Positions 8,801 through 16,029 of a stretch of DNA of 20,083 nucleotides are shown here, piece by piece; the stretch's first letter is position 1, and every line of letters begins with the position of its first letter. This stretch comes from Chitinophagaceae bacterium. GTDB taxonomy: Bacteria; Bacteroidota; Bacteroidia; Chitinophagales; Chitinophagaceae. The stretch spans positions 1 to 20,083 of the forward strand of contig JALOMZ010000002.1 in assembly GCA_025455205.1 (NCBI GenBank), written 5' to 3'. The notes beneath the pieces are model-generated. The model saw nothing but the letters and a program-made list of their open reading frames with translations, searched no databases and was not told where the DNA came from. Both the position numbers and the translations under genes were made by a program.

Positions 8801-9896
8801 TATCATTGACAATGGCATTGGCATCCCCGCCGGGCAAATCAGCAAATTGTTTACCACCTATTACCAGGTAGACCATGGCAATGGTCACCCTGTGGGATAC
8901 GGCATCGGTCTGGCCCTGGCCAAAAGCCTCGTAAACCTTCATCAGGGCAGCCTCACCGTGGAAAGCAAGCCCGCGGCCGATGGCCAGGAAGGCTATACCT
9001 GCTTCATGGTAACGCTGCTTAAAGGAAACAGCCACTACAAGGCAGAGGAGTTATCAGCCGAAAGCCCTGCCACAACCGGTACAACAGCTGCAGCAAACCC
9101 CGCTCAGGTTACTGCTACAGAGGGTCCGGATCAGCAGGCGATACTGCTGGTGGATGACAATGCCGAACTCAGGTCCTTTATACGGGAAAGCCTCGAAGGA
9201 AAATATACCCTGCTGGAAAGTGACAACGGACAAGACGGCCTTCGACTGGCACAGGAGCAGATACCCGACCTGATCATCAGCGACATCATGATGCCAGGAC
9301 TCAATGGCCTGGAGCTTTGCCGCACCCTCAAGCAAGATCAGAGAACCAGTCACATACCGGTCATCCTGCTCAGCGCCAAGAGTACCCCCATGCAACAACT
9401 GGAAGGCATGCAAATGGGTGCCGATGCTTATGTGACAAAGCCCTTCAGCATACAGATGCTGGAATTGCAGATCGCCAACCTGCTGGCCTCCCGCGCTTCC
9501 ATGCGGCAACGGTATATTCACCAGGTAACCCTGCAGCCCCGCAATATTGAAATCACCAATAACGATGAAGCCTTCCTGGGAAGCATCATCGATATCATTG
9601 ATTCCCACATGGACGAAGAAAGCTTTGGGGTGGGCATGCTCAGCCAGAAAATGGCCATGAGTCAGCCCGTACTCTATAAGAAGCTGAAGGCACTCACCAA
9701 CATGAGCGTGAATGACTTCATCAAATCCATCAAACTGAAAAAGGCAGCCATGCTGCTGCTGACCAAAAAACATACGGTGAATGAAGTGGCCTATATGGTA
9801 GGCTTCAACGACAGGAAGTATTTCAGCCGGGAATTCAAAAAACAGTTTGGCAAAACACCCAGTGAATACGGGGCCATGTGGGAGGATACCGTATAA
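5856..9896 (+). CDS. Hybrid two-component system (HTCS) sensor kinase/AraC-type regulator
   Basis: This one-protein regulator senses a glycan fragment in the periplasm and controls transcription of the locus. From the ATG at 5856 (1346 residues) the order is: signal peptide ending TAQAQ; fourteen Reg_prop beta-propeller repeats (pattern D-x-x-G-x-hydrophobic-W-hydrophobic-G-T, from about 5985 to 7830); Y_Y_Y domain (about 8049-8220); one membrane segment (8238-8307); HisKA with phospho-acceptor His840 (codon 8373); HATPase (NAVKFTPAGG, DNGIGIP, GYGIGLALA); receiver domain with VDDN and phospho-acceptor Asp1143 (codon 9282, SDIMMPG) and Lys in TKPF; C-terminal AraC-type HTH (NEVAYMVGF, FSREFKKQFGKTPSEY). 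Oddity: the H-box reads SHEIRTHL, where families nearly always have SHEIRTPL. Other kinase motifs are intact. Starts at 5820 or 5832 are possible but less suited to the signal peptide. Confidence 0.96.
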   Translation: MRGWQYCLACLVWCSSLTAQAQNLSFHKLGVAEGLSQGSVLAITQDSRGFIWLGTRAGLNRFDGHGFRTYKRMPGNPGSLSSDYILALLNDHQGQLWVGVNGGLCRYLPETDRLQLIPGSSNMRVSALHEDAQGRLWMGSNLGLVVKEPGTLRFAAPIMAKGQYGLNGADIRAITSDSKGHIWVGTAGGLTRLHLQGQQWYSTTYRLDKAGTENASLAIRAIAEDNLQQIWVGTVNAGLYRLDTATSSFIPYLHQKGLPNSLVNNNIRQIMPDQKGRLWIGTQEGLSVFDPARNSFSNYQQDPDKPNSLSQNSIYSLFTDKAGNIWVGTYFGGANIVYAHNTPFQRQQYTRFTSSISNNVVSDFAEDRQGNLWIGTEGGGLNYWNRQTGQFEAFKNVVGDPSSLLSNLVKTVCLDQQGRVWVGTHGGGLSMLDPGTKRFTHYRPTPGVSGSLPSPDVSKVLYDSYGRLWVGTDAHGLWLLDEASQQFRRYLHRPEKSFQLSGSHVRCLYEDAEQNLWVATENGVNLLKAGSDQFTNFLADYPDAAGMQYSFNAVFRDNRNRIWLGSMNQGLILAGEKGTAWELFSKKNGLSGNTVYGILQDENGFLWTSTENGLSRLDIETRRIHNYNVHDGLPGNEFNFLSYFKDRRGEMFFGGFNGFCHFLPAQVQSNENTQPVQITGLQIHNYAVRPGDSTGLLQKDISQVPAIQLNHTQNVVTIEFALLNFIKPQKTIYTWKLEGYDKEWHEGHEHKAVYNNLPPGHYRFLVKAANNDGKWHSTPTELLIDIEPPIWKHTWAYILYALLMAAGSFLILRFLWMRARFKREASLQQFKLDFFTNISHEIRTHLSLILGPVEQMLMNKDNSPAANRQLLHVRSNADRLMRLVSEMMDLRKAETNHLSLHVTRENLLLFLHDVYTACEGAARAQGISMLFEAHCQEQDLYFDKMQMEKVFFNLLTNAVKFTPAGGTVRIVVEEAAQTVSIRIIDNGIGIPAGQISKLFTTYYQVDHGNGHPVGYGIGLALAKSLVNLHQGSLTVESKPAADGQEGYTCFMVTLLKGNSHYKAEELSAESPATTGTTAAANPAQVTATEGPDQQAILLVDDNAELRSFIRESLEGKYTLLESDNGQDGLRLAQEQIPDLIISDIMMPGLNGLELCRTLKQDQRTSHIPVILLSAKSTPMQQLEGMQMGADAYVTKPFSIQMLELQIANLLASRASMRQRYIHQVTLQPRNIEITNNDEAFLGSIIDIIDSHMDEESFGVGMLSQKMAMSQPVLYKKLKALTNMSVNDFIKSIKLKKAAMLLLTKKHTVNEVAYMVGFNDRKYFSREFKKQFGKTPSEYGAMWEDTV

Positions 9897-9935
9897 TACC
9901 CCGACAAAACATGCTTTTACAAACCAACATAGATC

Positions 9936-11762
9936 ATGAAAACAAAAATGCTGTGGGCAGCCCTGCTGATGCTGGCCAGCTGGTTACCGGGCAATGGCCA
10001 GCAAAAGAACAGCCCCCATTCCTTTGCCCTGGGTAAGCAGGAATTCCTGCTGGATGGCAAAGCCTACCAGATCATCAGCGGGGAGATACACCCGGCGCGC
10101 ATACCCCGCGAATACTGGCGACACCGCATCCAAATGGTGAAGGCCATGGGCTGCAATACCGTGGCGGCCTATATTTTCTGGAACTACCACGAGGTGCAGG
10201 AAGGCGTTTTCGACTTCGAAACCGGCAACCGCAACATCGCCGACTTTGTGCGTCTCTGCCAGGAAGAAGGTATGTGGGTGCTGTTCCGTCCGGGTCCATA
10301 CGTATGTGCTGAATGGGACTTTGGCGGCCTGCCTACCTACCTGCTGAAAATACCCGATATCAAGATCAGGTGCATGGATCCCCGCTACATGCAGGCTGTG
10401 GAGCGCTATGCACAATACCTGGCTTCCCAGGTGCGCCAGCTGCAGGTAGACCAGGGCGGCCCCATCCTGATGTGGCAGGTGGAAAATGAATACGGCTCCT
10501 TTGGAAACGATAAGGAATACATGAATGCCCTGGCCAGCCTGTGGCGCAAACAGGGCATCACCGTGCCCTTCTACACCGCCGACGGTCCCACGCCCTTTAT
10601 GCTGGATGCAGGCACCATAGATGGCGCCGCCATTGGCCTTGACCCCGGCAGCGATTCTGCCGCCTTTGCCCAAGCCCTGAAACATAATCCCAACGTGCCC
10701 TCCTTCAGCAGCGAGAGCTACCCCGGATGGCTTACCCATTGGGGCGAGAAATGGGCCCGGCCGGATACCAACGCCCTGCGGAAAGAGATAGACTTCCTGC
10801 TGCGCAACAGGAAATCATTTAACTTCTATGTAATCCATGGCGGTACCAACTTCGGCTATACCGCAGGCGCCAACGCCTTCCAGCCCACCCAATACCAGCC
10901 CGATCTCACCAGCTATGATTACGACGCCCCCATTGATGAATCCGGCAACGCCACCCCCAAATACCATATGCTGCGCCGCCTCATAACATCACATACCGGC
11001 ATAACTCCGCCTCCGGTACCTGCCCCCATCCGGCATATGGACATAGCACCCATTGCCATGCAGAAAGCCCATAACCTGTTCCAGTATCAGTTACCGGTTA
11101 TCAAAACACCCCAGCCCCAACCCATGGAATACCTCGGCCAGAACCAGGGCCTCATCCTGTACCGAACCCGGCTCATTGGTCACAAAAGCGGCAAGCTGAA
11201 GATCTGGGAACCGCACGACTATGCCCTGGTATTCCTCAACGGCCGGTTTATAGATACGGTTTACCGCGACGGTGGCAAGTGGGAGGTGGATCTGCCCAAA
11301 TCCGAGGTGAAGGATCCCGTGCTGGAAATATTGGTAGAAGGCATGGGCCATATCAACTTTGCCCAGTTCATGATAGACCGCAAAGGCATTACCGACCGCG
11401 TTACCCTCAACGGCATGACCCTCATGAACTGGGAAACCACCCTGCTTCCCATGGATGAGGCATTTATGCAGGCAGGGCATACCGTACAGGAAAGCAGCCT
11501 GCCCGACTCTATGCCCTGCAACTTCTTCACAGGCAGTTTTACCCTTACAGAAACGGCTGATACCTATTTCGACCTAAGCCAGTATGTGAAGGGCGTGGTA
11601 TTTGTAAATGGTCACAACCTGGGACGCTTCTGGTATATCGGTCCGCAGCAACGACTCTATTGCCCTGCCTCCTGGCTGAAGAAAGGACGCAACGAAATCG
11701 TGGTATTCGACCTGCATGCCACTAAGGCGGCGCCCATCAGCGGCCACCGGAAGATGGAATGA
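9936..11762 (+). CDS. Secreted GH35 beta-galactosidase
   Basis: Glycoside hydrolase family 35 enzymes remove terminal beta-linked galactose with retention of configuration. The 608-residue protein has a signal peptide (MKTKMLWAALLMLASWLPGNG) and a (beta/alpha)8 catalytic domain opening with ISGEIHPARIPREYW (about 48-61). RPGPYVCAEWDFGGLP (118-133) is a family signature. The general acid/base is Glu185 in WQVENEYGSFGND, and the nucleophile is Glu260 in SSESYPGWLTHWGE. HGGTNFGYTAGA (301-312) and SYDYDAPIDE (326-335) complete the active-site face. The C-terminal third (from about residue 390) reads as jelly-roll domains ending in the GRFWYIGPQQRLYCPASWLK block. It starts 39 bases after the HTCS stop, and no promoter consensus was seen in the gap, so co-transcription is likely. 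The linkage preference (beta-1,3, 1,4 or 1,6) cannot be told; no lipobox is present, so it is probably periplasmic. Confidence 0.96.
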   Translation: MKTKMLWAALLMLASWLPGNGQQKNSPHSFALGKQEFLLDGKAYQIISGEIHPARIPREYWRHRIQMVKAMGCNTVAAYIFWNYHEVQEGVFDFETGNRNIADFVRLCQEEGMWVLFRPGPYVCAEWDFGGLPTYLLKIPDIKIRCMDPRYMQAVERYAQYLASQVRQLQVDQGGPILMWQVENEYGSFGNDKEYMNALASLWRKQGITVPFYTADGPTPFMLDAGTIDGAAIGLDPGSDSAAFAQALKHNPNVPSFSSESYPGWLTHWGEKWARPDTNALRKEIDFLLRNRKSFNFYVIHGGTNFGYTAGANAFQPTQYQPDLTSYDYDAPIDESGNATPKYHMLRRLITSHTGITPPPVPAPIRHMDIAPIAMQKAHNLFQYQLPVIKTPQPQPMEYLGQNQGLILYRTRLIGHKSGKLKIWEPHDYALVFLNGRFIDTVYRDGGKWEVDLPKSEVKDPVLEILVEGMGHINFAQFMIDRKGITDRVTLNGMTLMNWETTLLPMDEAFMQAGHTVQESSLPDSMPCNFFTGSFTLTETADTYFDLSQYVKGVVFVNGHNLGRFWYIGPQQRLYCPASWLKKGRNEIVVFDLHATKAAPISGHRKME

Positions 11763-11784
11763 TCACAAGCTTATATATTTAACC

Positions 11785-13299
11785 ATGACCAAGCCCAACA
11801 GCCTAATGGCATTTGCACGCTTTTTTTCGTTCCTGCTGATAAGCCAGCTGGCTACTGCACAGGACAGGAACTATGTTTTCATAGACTCAACCGATACGGA
11901 AGCAGACATCGTACGCAAAGCCGCCCAGGTGGTGCCCAGCCCGCGCCAGCTCAGGTGGCAGCAGCTGGAGCTGACGGCCTTCTTCCATTTTGGCATCAAC
12001 ACCTTCACCAACCGTGAATGGGGCACGGGCAAGGAAGACCCGCAACTGTTCAATCCTTCAGACCTGGATGCGCGTCAATGGATCAGCGTGGTGAAAAAAG
12101 CAGGCATCAGGCAGGTAATCCTCACCGCCAAGCACCACGATGGCTTCTGCCTCTGGCCCACAAAAACCACGCGGCACTCGGTGGCCAGCAGCCCCTGGAA
12201 AAACGGCCAGGGCGATGTGGTGCGTGAAGTGGCGGAGGCCAGCCGGGAGGCAGGCATTGGTTTTGGCGTGTACCTCTCGCCCTGGGATATGAACAGCCCG
12301 GTATACGGCAGCGAAGCCTACAATGACCTTTTCGTGGCACAGCTCACGGAACTGCTCACACAGTATGGCCGCATTGATGAAGTATGGTTTGACGGCGCCA
12401 ATGGCGAAGGCCCCAATGGCAAGAAGCAGGAATACGATTTCAACCGCTGGTATGCACTGATCCGCAAGCTGCAGCCCACCGCCACCATTGCCATCATGGG
12501 GCCCGATGTGCGCTGGGTGGGCACCGAAAGCGGCCATGGCCGCGAAACAGAATGGAGCGTGGTGCCGGCCGACAACCTCGATCCCGCTGCCATTGCCGGC
12601 AACTCGCAACAGGAGATAGACCGTAAGCCCACGGGCGACATGCAGCAGCAGGACCTTGGCAGCCGCGGGAAAATAAAAAAAGCCAAAGCCCTGGTGTGGT
12701 ATCCTGCCGAAACCGATGTGTCCATCCGGCCAGGCTGGTTCTACCACGCCGCAGAAGACAGCCGGGTGAAGAGCAACCAGGAACTGACAGATATCTATTT
12801 CAACAGTGTGGGCCGCAATGGGGTGCTGCTGCTGAACATACCGCCCGATAAAAGAGGCCGCATCCACGAAGCCGACGAGAAGGCCATGTTGGCATGGAAG
12901 GCCACCCTCGACGGCATCTTTGCCCGCAACCTGGCTGCCGCCGCAACAGGAAAGCCCAAAAACAGCAAGGCCCTGTTTGATGACAACGATGCCAGCCACC
13001 TGGCCCTCGACAAAGGCCTGCCCGCAACCCTTGAACTCAGCTGGAAGACGCCGCAAACCCTCAATGTGCTGGCCCTGCAGGAGAATATCCGGAAAGGGCA
13101 GCGCGTGGAAGCCTTCCGGCTGGAATACTGGAACGGCAGCGGCTGGGAAACGGCAACAACAGGTACTACGATAGGGTATAAACGGCTGCTGCGATTCAAG
13201 ACCATCACCGCCAGCCGTATACGCCTCGTTATCACCGAGGCAAGGGATACACCATACCTGGCCAGCTTTGGACTGTACCATGATTCCCGGCAGCCCTGA
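11785..13299 (+). CDS. Secreted GH29 alpha-L-fucosidase, probably subfamily B
   Basis: GH29 enzymes release alpha-linked L-fucose; subfamily B members prefer alpha-1,3/1,4-fucose next to a beta-galactose, as in Lewis epitopes. From the ATG at 11785 (504 residues) there is a signal peptide ending QLATAQ. The catalytic domain carries AKHHDGFCLWPTKTTRHSV (115-133) and the nucleophile Asp203 in VWFDGANGEG. A candidate acid/base is Glu248 in RWVGTESG; the spacing of about 45 residues and ETEWSV just after resemble subfamily B, judged from memory. NGVLLLNIPPDKRGRI (345-360) closes the barrel. Residues from about 395 form a beta-sandwich of F5/8C or CBM32-like type. The frame extends back to 11716, overlapping GH35, but that start would put 23 residues before the signal peptide. 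Starting 22 bases after the GH35 stop, it is the third gene of the plus-strand unit. Confidence 0.95.
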   Translation: MTKPNSLMAFARFFSFLLISQLATAQDRNYVFIDSTDTEADIVRKAAQVVPSPRQLRWQQLELTAFFHFGINTFTNREWGTGKEDPQLFNPSDLDARQWISVVKKAGIRQVILTAKHHDGFCLWPTKTTRHSVASSPWKNGQGDVVREVAEASREAGIGFGVYLSPWDMNSPVYGSEAYNDLFVAQLTELLTQYGRIDEVWFDGANGEGPNGKKQEYDFNRWYALIRKLQPTATIAIMGPDVRWVGTESGHGRETEWSVVPADNLDPAAIAGNSQQEIDRKPTGDMQQQDLGSRGKIKKAKALVWYPAETDVSIRPGWFYHAAEDSRVKSNQELTDIYFNSVGRNGVLLLNIPPDKRGRIHEADEKAMLAWKATLDGIFARNLAAAATGKPKNSKALFDDNDASHLALDKGLPATLELSWKTPQTLNVLALQENIRKGQRVEAFRLEYWNGSGWETATTGTTIGYKRLLRFKTITASRIRLVITEARDTPYLASFGLYHDSRQP

Positions 13300-13321
13300 G
13301 CAGCAGGGGGCGGGGACCTGG

Positions 13322-14446
13322 CTACGCCACCGTATTCCGTTCGTCGAAGGGATTGGTGGGATCGTAGAAGATCTCACGCGGCACGTCCTCCTCTGTACTG
13401 CGGGACAGCCACCGGAAGAGCACAGCAATAGCAGTGAGGGAAATAATGCCTGCCCATACGGGGAACACGGCTTCTGATGTTACCGCTACCGGCTTACCGC
13501 TCAGGTGGAGGTAGAACATATAGCATACCACGGCCGCATTATTTACAAAATGCACCAGGATGCTGTACCAAAGGTTGCGTGTAACATGAAAGATGCCCCC
13601 CAGCAGCATGCCCAGGGCAAAGCGCGGCAGAAAGCCATACCAGCTGCCGTGGATGGCGCTAAAGATGATACTGGTAAAGATGATAGCCGTAAAAGGATGG
13701 GTAGCCAGCAGCTGCAGCGCGCGCATCACCGGTTTTGAAGCCATGATGGCGCCGGAAAGCACCACCAGCAGGGCATAAAACAGCAAAGGGTTCAGGGCAG
13801 CGGAAAACCAGATATGGTATACGCCGGCCAGCAGCAGGGCGGTCAGTACCACATAAACAGGCGCAGCGCCTTTCCAGCGCTGCAACATACCCTGCAGGGC
13901 GCCGCGGAAGAACAACTCTTCAAATACAGCCGGGAGCCCGGCAATCAGGAGGAGGCTGAGCAGGAACTGCTGCACCGACTTCACTTCGGCAATCACTTTC
14001 ACCTGGTCTTCATAGGCCTTTTCCATATTATCGAAAAAGGCGCGCGAAGCCGCCGGCAGGGGGAATCCCTTGTTGATACTGGTCAGGCTGTCTATCAGCG
14101 GGCCGCTGGCAGCAATGATAAGCAGGCTTATGCCGGCCAGCTTCCACTGCCAGCCCCGGCCAAAGCCCAGCGCCTGCCAGCCATTGCGGTAGGTAATGAA
14201 TGCGTAGCCTGCAGCAGGAACCAGAAATACAAACAGGGTGGAAATGGTCTGTACCAGCTTCACGGCACCTGCATAGCGCGGATTCAGCAGGTCTTGCTGC
14301 ATTTGCATGATGGGCTGCCCGGTCATGAGGGCCCACACGCCCGCGGCAATGAGGCTGCCGGCCACCATACCGGCACCCAGCAGACCCAGCAGCAGGCCCA
14401 GCTGGCCCCAGCCGCTGATGCCCTTATTGAAAAGAGGTTGACGCAT
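13322..14446 (-). CDS. CPBP (CAAX protease and bacteriocin-processing) family intramembrane glutamic protease
   Basis: CPBP proteins are membrane-embedded proteases related to Rce1. The 374-residue protein is strongly hydrophobic, with about eight predicted membrane segments (roughly 14-41, 66-86, 102-118, 160-175, 196-212, 220-236, 252-266, 328-346). All three catalytic motifs are present: Glu176-Glu177-x3-Arg181 in FEELFFRG, Phe262-x3-His266 in FSAIH, and His299-x3-Asn303 in HFVNN. Between the first and second motifs lie about 85 residues instead of the usual 30-40. The extra 50 or so residues (about 192-250, bases 13697-13873) contain one or two additional hydrophobic segments. The tail after residue 350 is short and acidic. 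It is the last gene of a three-gene minus-strand run and meets the GH29 gene tail to tail with only 22 bases between. Its substrate is unknown. Confidence 0.9.
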   Translation of the reverse strand: MRQPLFNKGISGWGQLGLLLGLLGAGMVAGSLIAAGVWALMTGQPIMQMQQDLLNPRYAGAVKLVQTISTLFVFLVPAAGYAFITYRNGWQALGFGRGWQWKLAGISLLIIAASGPLIDSLTSINKGFPLPAASRAFFDNMEKAYEDQVKVIAEVKSVQQFLLSLLLIAGLPAVFEELFFRGALQGMLQRWKGAAPVYVVLTALLLAGVYHIWFSAALNPLLFYALLVVLSGAIMASKPVMRALQLLATHPFTAIIFTSIIFSAIHGSWYGFLPRFALGMLLGGIFHVTRNLWYSILVHFVNNAAVVCYMFYLHLSGKPVAVTSEAVFPVWAGIISLTAIAVLFRWLSRSTEEDVPREIFYDPTNPFDERNTVA

Positions 14447-14489
14447 GGCTGCAAAGAAACGGTGTGCCGCCCGAATTATGATGCCCCCT

Positions 14490-15230
14490 CTACCGCTGGC
14501 CTGGCAACCACCGCTGTTCCCAGATCATTTTGCCCGTGGAGTCAAAGCGGCGGATGCCACTGAAGGGCCCCTTGCTCTGGAAGAACGGATTATCGGCTGG
14601 CGTTGCACCCAGCAGGGTGTATCCATCGGTGCCGGCCATACGTATCAGGCGGCTGCCGTCTTCCAGCAGCACCATGTGCAGGGCCTCGCCCTGGTCGTCA
14701 TCCAAACCTATGCCGTTGCGGTATTTTCCATTGCTGTGCAGCCGGTTGAGGCCAATGCCGCCCCGCTCAAAGCCATCGTCATCGTTCCAGAGCATGCCGG
14801 TGGGCGAGGCTATGCGCTTGCCCGTATTGGGGTCGGCCAGCTGGTCGCCCAGCAGCAATTTGTCGAAGCCCTGCTCGTTCAGCAATACCAGCCCATTGGC
14901 ACCATGATAGTATTCCCGGTACCATTGCATATAGGCATCATCGCCCAAACGTGCGGCCCAGTGTTTGCGCACCAGGTTGGTATCGGTACGCACGCGGTCT
15001 GGTGAATGCGGAACCGGAGCCCCAATGAGGATGCGGTCGCGGCCCAGACTGTCTTCAATGATGATGCCCCGGGCCCGGATGATGTCTCCGGTAGCTGGCG
15101 CATCCGGCTTACGGTTGATGAAGCCGCTCAATATCCATCCAATGATCAGCAGGATGGAGAAAAGGGTATAGAGCCGAAGCCATTTCAGCTGGCGTTGCAG
15201 AGAGGTAACTTCTGCCTGCATGTCTTTCAT
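14490..15230 (-). CDS. Single-pass membrane protein with repeated beta-hairpin units, function unknown
   Basis: I do not recognise a named family. The 246-residue protein has a short amphipathic or coiled-coil start (about 4-18), one membrane segment (about 19-37, LYTLFSILLIIGWILSGFI) and an extracytoplasmic domain. That domain repeats a unit of strand, acidic turn with Gly, strand: IIIEDSLGRDRILIG (56-70), LVLLNEQGFDKLLLG (114-128), MLWNDDDGFERGGIG (146-160), GIGLDDDQGEALHMV (173-187), VLLEDGSRLIRM (187-198) and GIRRFDSTGKMIWE (225-238). This suggests a periodic all-beta fold, exposed to the periplasm if the N-terminus is cytoplasmic. No catalytic motif is evident. It lies 43 bases before the CPBP gene and 57 bases after the lipoprotein gene, all on the minus strand, so an operon is likely. 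The ATG three codons on is an equally good start. Confidence 0.85.
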   Translation of the reverse strand: MKDMQAEVTSLQRQLKWLRLYTLFSILLIIGWILSGFINRKPDAPATGDIIRARGIIIEDSLGRDRILIGAPVPHSPDRVRTDTNLVRKHWAARLGDDAYMQWYREYYHGANGLVLLNEQGFDKLLLGDQLADPNTGKRIASPTGMLWNDDDGFERGGIGLNRLHSNGKYRNGIGLDDDQGEALHMVLLEDGSRLIRMAGTDGYTLLGATPADNPFFQSKGPFSGIRRFDSTGKMIWEQRWLPGQR

Positions 15231-15287
15231 AAGCGAATTGGTGTGTTAAGTGAGCCGTAATGCATGGTTAAACGAACGAGCCGGCAT

Positions 15288-15884
15288 TTAGTTACCGGCC
15301 TGCACGGTTTTTTCCGGTTCGCGGGAAATGGCCGATGACAGCACCACCAGGCTTTCCGATTGCTGGTTGAACTGCAGCGCTATCCATCCGTTAAAGCGCT
15401 GCCCGGCCTTCAGCAGCTGCACCGGCAGGTACTGGATGCCCTCCTTGCGCCAGTTTCCATCCCATACGGGGTCTGCATCGTTGCGGAGCGTTTTCTGCAC
15501 CAATACAATGGAGGCAATATCATACCACGCATGTCCGGGCAGGGCGCCCGCAGTAATGAGACTGCCCTTGGCCAGCGACGGCGTTTCCTCACGGGCATTA
15601 ACGGCCAGCAGGCGGTCGACATTGCTTTTGGCCAGGAACTGCACCTTGTCTGCCTGCAGCAATGGATCGCCCACCAGCTGCACCCCAAAAACAAAATCGA
15701 GGGAACCATCCGCATCCACATCCAGCAGGGCCGGCGCTCCGGCATAACGCACCACCTTGTTCTGGTATTGAATAACATGCATGGCCGGCTGGGGTGTTAT
15801 AACAGGCGGCGGAATTACCGGCGGTTGCTTGGTGCAGGCCACCAGCAGGAGGGTAACGGGCAGGAGAAATGAAAAGCCTTTCAT
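15288..15884 (-). CDS. Small lipoprotein with an Asp-rich calcium-loop-like motif, function unknown
   Basis: The 198-residue product starts with a lipoprotein signal ending LLLVAC (Cys17), then a Pro-rich linker (PPVIPPPVITPQP) that would set the folded part away from the membrane. Residues about 52-66 read LLDVDADGSLDFVFG, a DxDxDGxxD pattern typical of EF-hand-like or FG-GAP/dockerin calcium loops. Only one copy is present, so calcium binding is a suggestion. The remainder alternates beta strands and lacks recognisable catalytic residues. It is the first gene of the three-gene minus-strand run with the membrane beta-repeat protein and the CPBP protease. Its upstream region holds a -7-like box and a palindrome, mirrored on the other side by the divergent lipoprotein gene, so the two lipoproteins may be co-regulated. 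Confidence 0.85.
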   Translation of the reverse strand: MKGFSFLLPVTLLLVACTKQPPVIPPPVITPQPAMHVIQYQNKVVRYAGAPALLDVDADGSLDFVFGVQLVGDPLLQADKVQFLAKSNVDRLLAVNAREETPSLAKGSLITAGALPGHAWYDIASIVLVQKTLRNDADPVWDGNWRKEGIQYLPVQLLKAGQRFNGWIALQFNQQSESLVVLSSAISREPEKTVQAGN

Positions 15885-15921
15885 GGGTGTGATGTATTAA
15901 TGGTGAAGAAGGTAAGAGCTG

Positions 15922-15929
15922 CAAAACTA
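15922..15929 (-). promoter_or_regulatory. -7 box of the minus-strand lipoprotein promoter
   Basis: Read on the minus strand, 15929-15922 is TAGTTTTG, an exact match to the Bacteroidota -7 consensus TAnnTTTG. It lies 37 bases before the ATG at 15884. The position 20 bases upstream reads ATA, not TTG, so the -33 element is absent or poor. That would fit a promoter needing an activator, such as whatever binds the palindrome at 15955-15966 just beyond it. Confidence 0.5.
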
Positions 15930-15954
15930 CCATTCCACGATGCCTGCGCTATAG

Positions 15955-15966
15955 CACATTTATGTG
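15955..15966. promoter_or_regulatory. Palindrome CACAT-N2-ATGTG, candidate regulator site facing the minus-strand lipoprotein
   Basis: The bases CACATTTATGTG form 5-bp inverted repeats with a 2-base spacer. The same flanks (G before, AT after) occur in the copy at 16015-16028. The centre (15960.5) lies 31.5 bases upstream of the -7 box starting at 15929, next to the expected -33 position, where class-II activators usually bind. Confidence 0.45.
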
Positions 15967-16014
15967 ATATTCAAGAGACCGCCTCAGCGCCGCAGTCCAC
16001 TGCCCATGGCAAAG

Positions 16015-16028
16015 CACATCAATATGTG
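16015..16028. promoter_or_regulatory. Palindrome CACAT-N4-ATGTG, candidate regulator site facing the plus-strand lipoprotein
   Basis: CACAT (16015-16019) and ATGTG (16024-16028) flank CAAT. The copy ends two bases before the -33 TTG at 16030. Its centre (16021.5) is 31.5 bases upstream of the -7 box starting at 16053, the same distance as for the other palindrome and its gene. Half-sites resemble the TGTGA core of Crp/Fnr-type sites but are arranged as CACAT...ATGTG, so the regulator family is open. Confidence 0.45.
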
Positions 16029-16029
16029 A

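Noticed and set aside
7752..9035. A 427-codon open frame on the minus strand
   Set aside because: It lies antisense to the HTCS gene, whose domains are intact. Its translation has no recognisable domain and a composition typical of antisense frames in GC-rich DNA.
11716..11784. Earlier in-frame start for the fucosidase, overlapping GH35
   Set aside because: It would place 23 polar residues before a clean signal peptide; the ATG at 11785, 22 bases after GH35, fits better.
12058..13428. A 456-codon open frame on the minus strand
   Set aside because: It is antisense to the GH29 catalytic region and overlaps the CPBP gene end. No domain or plausible start context is seen.
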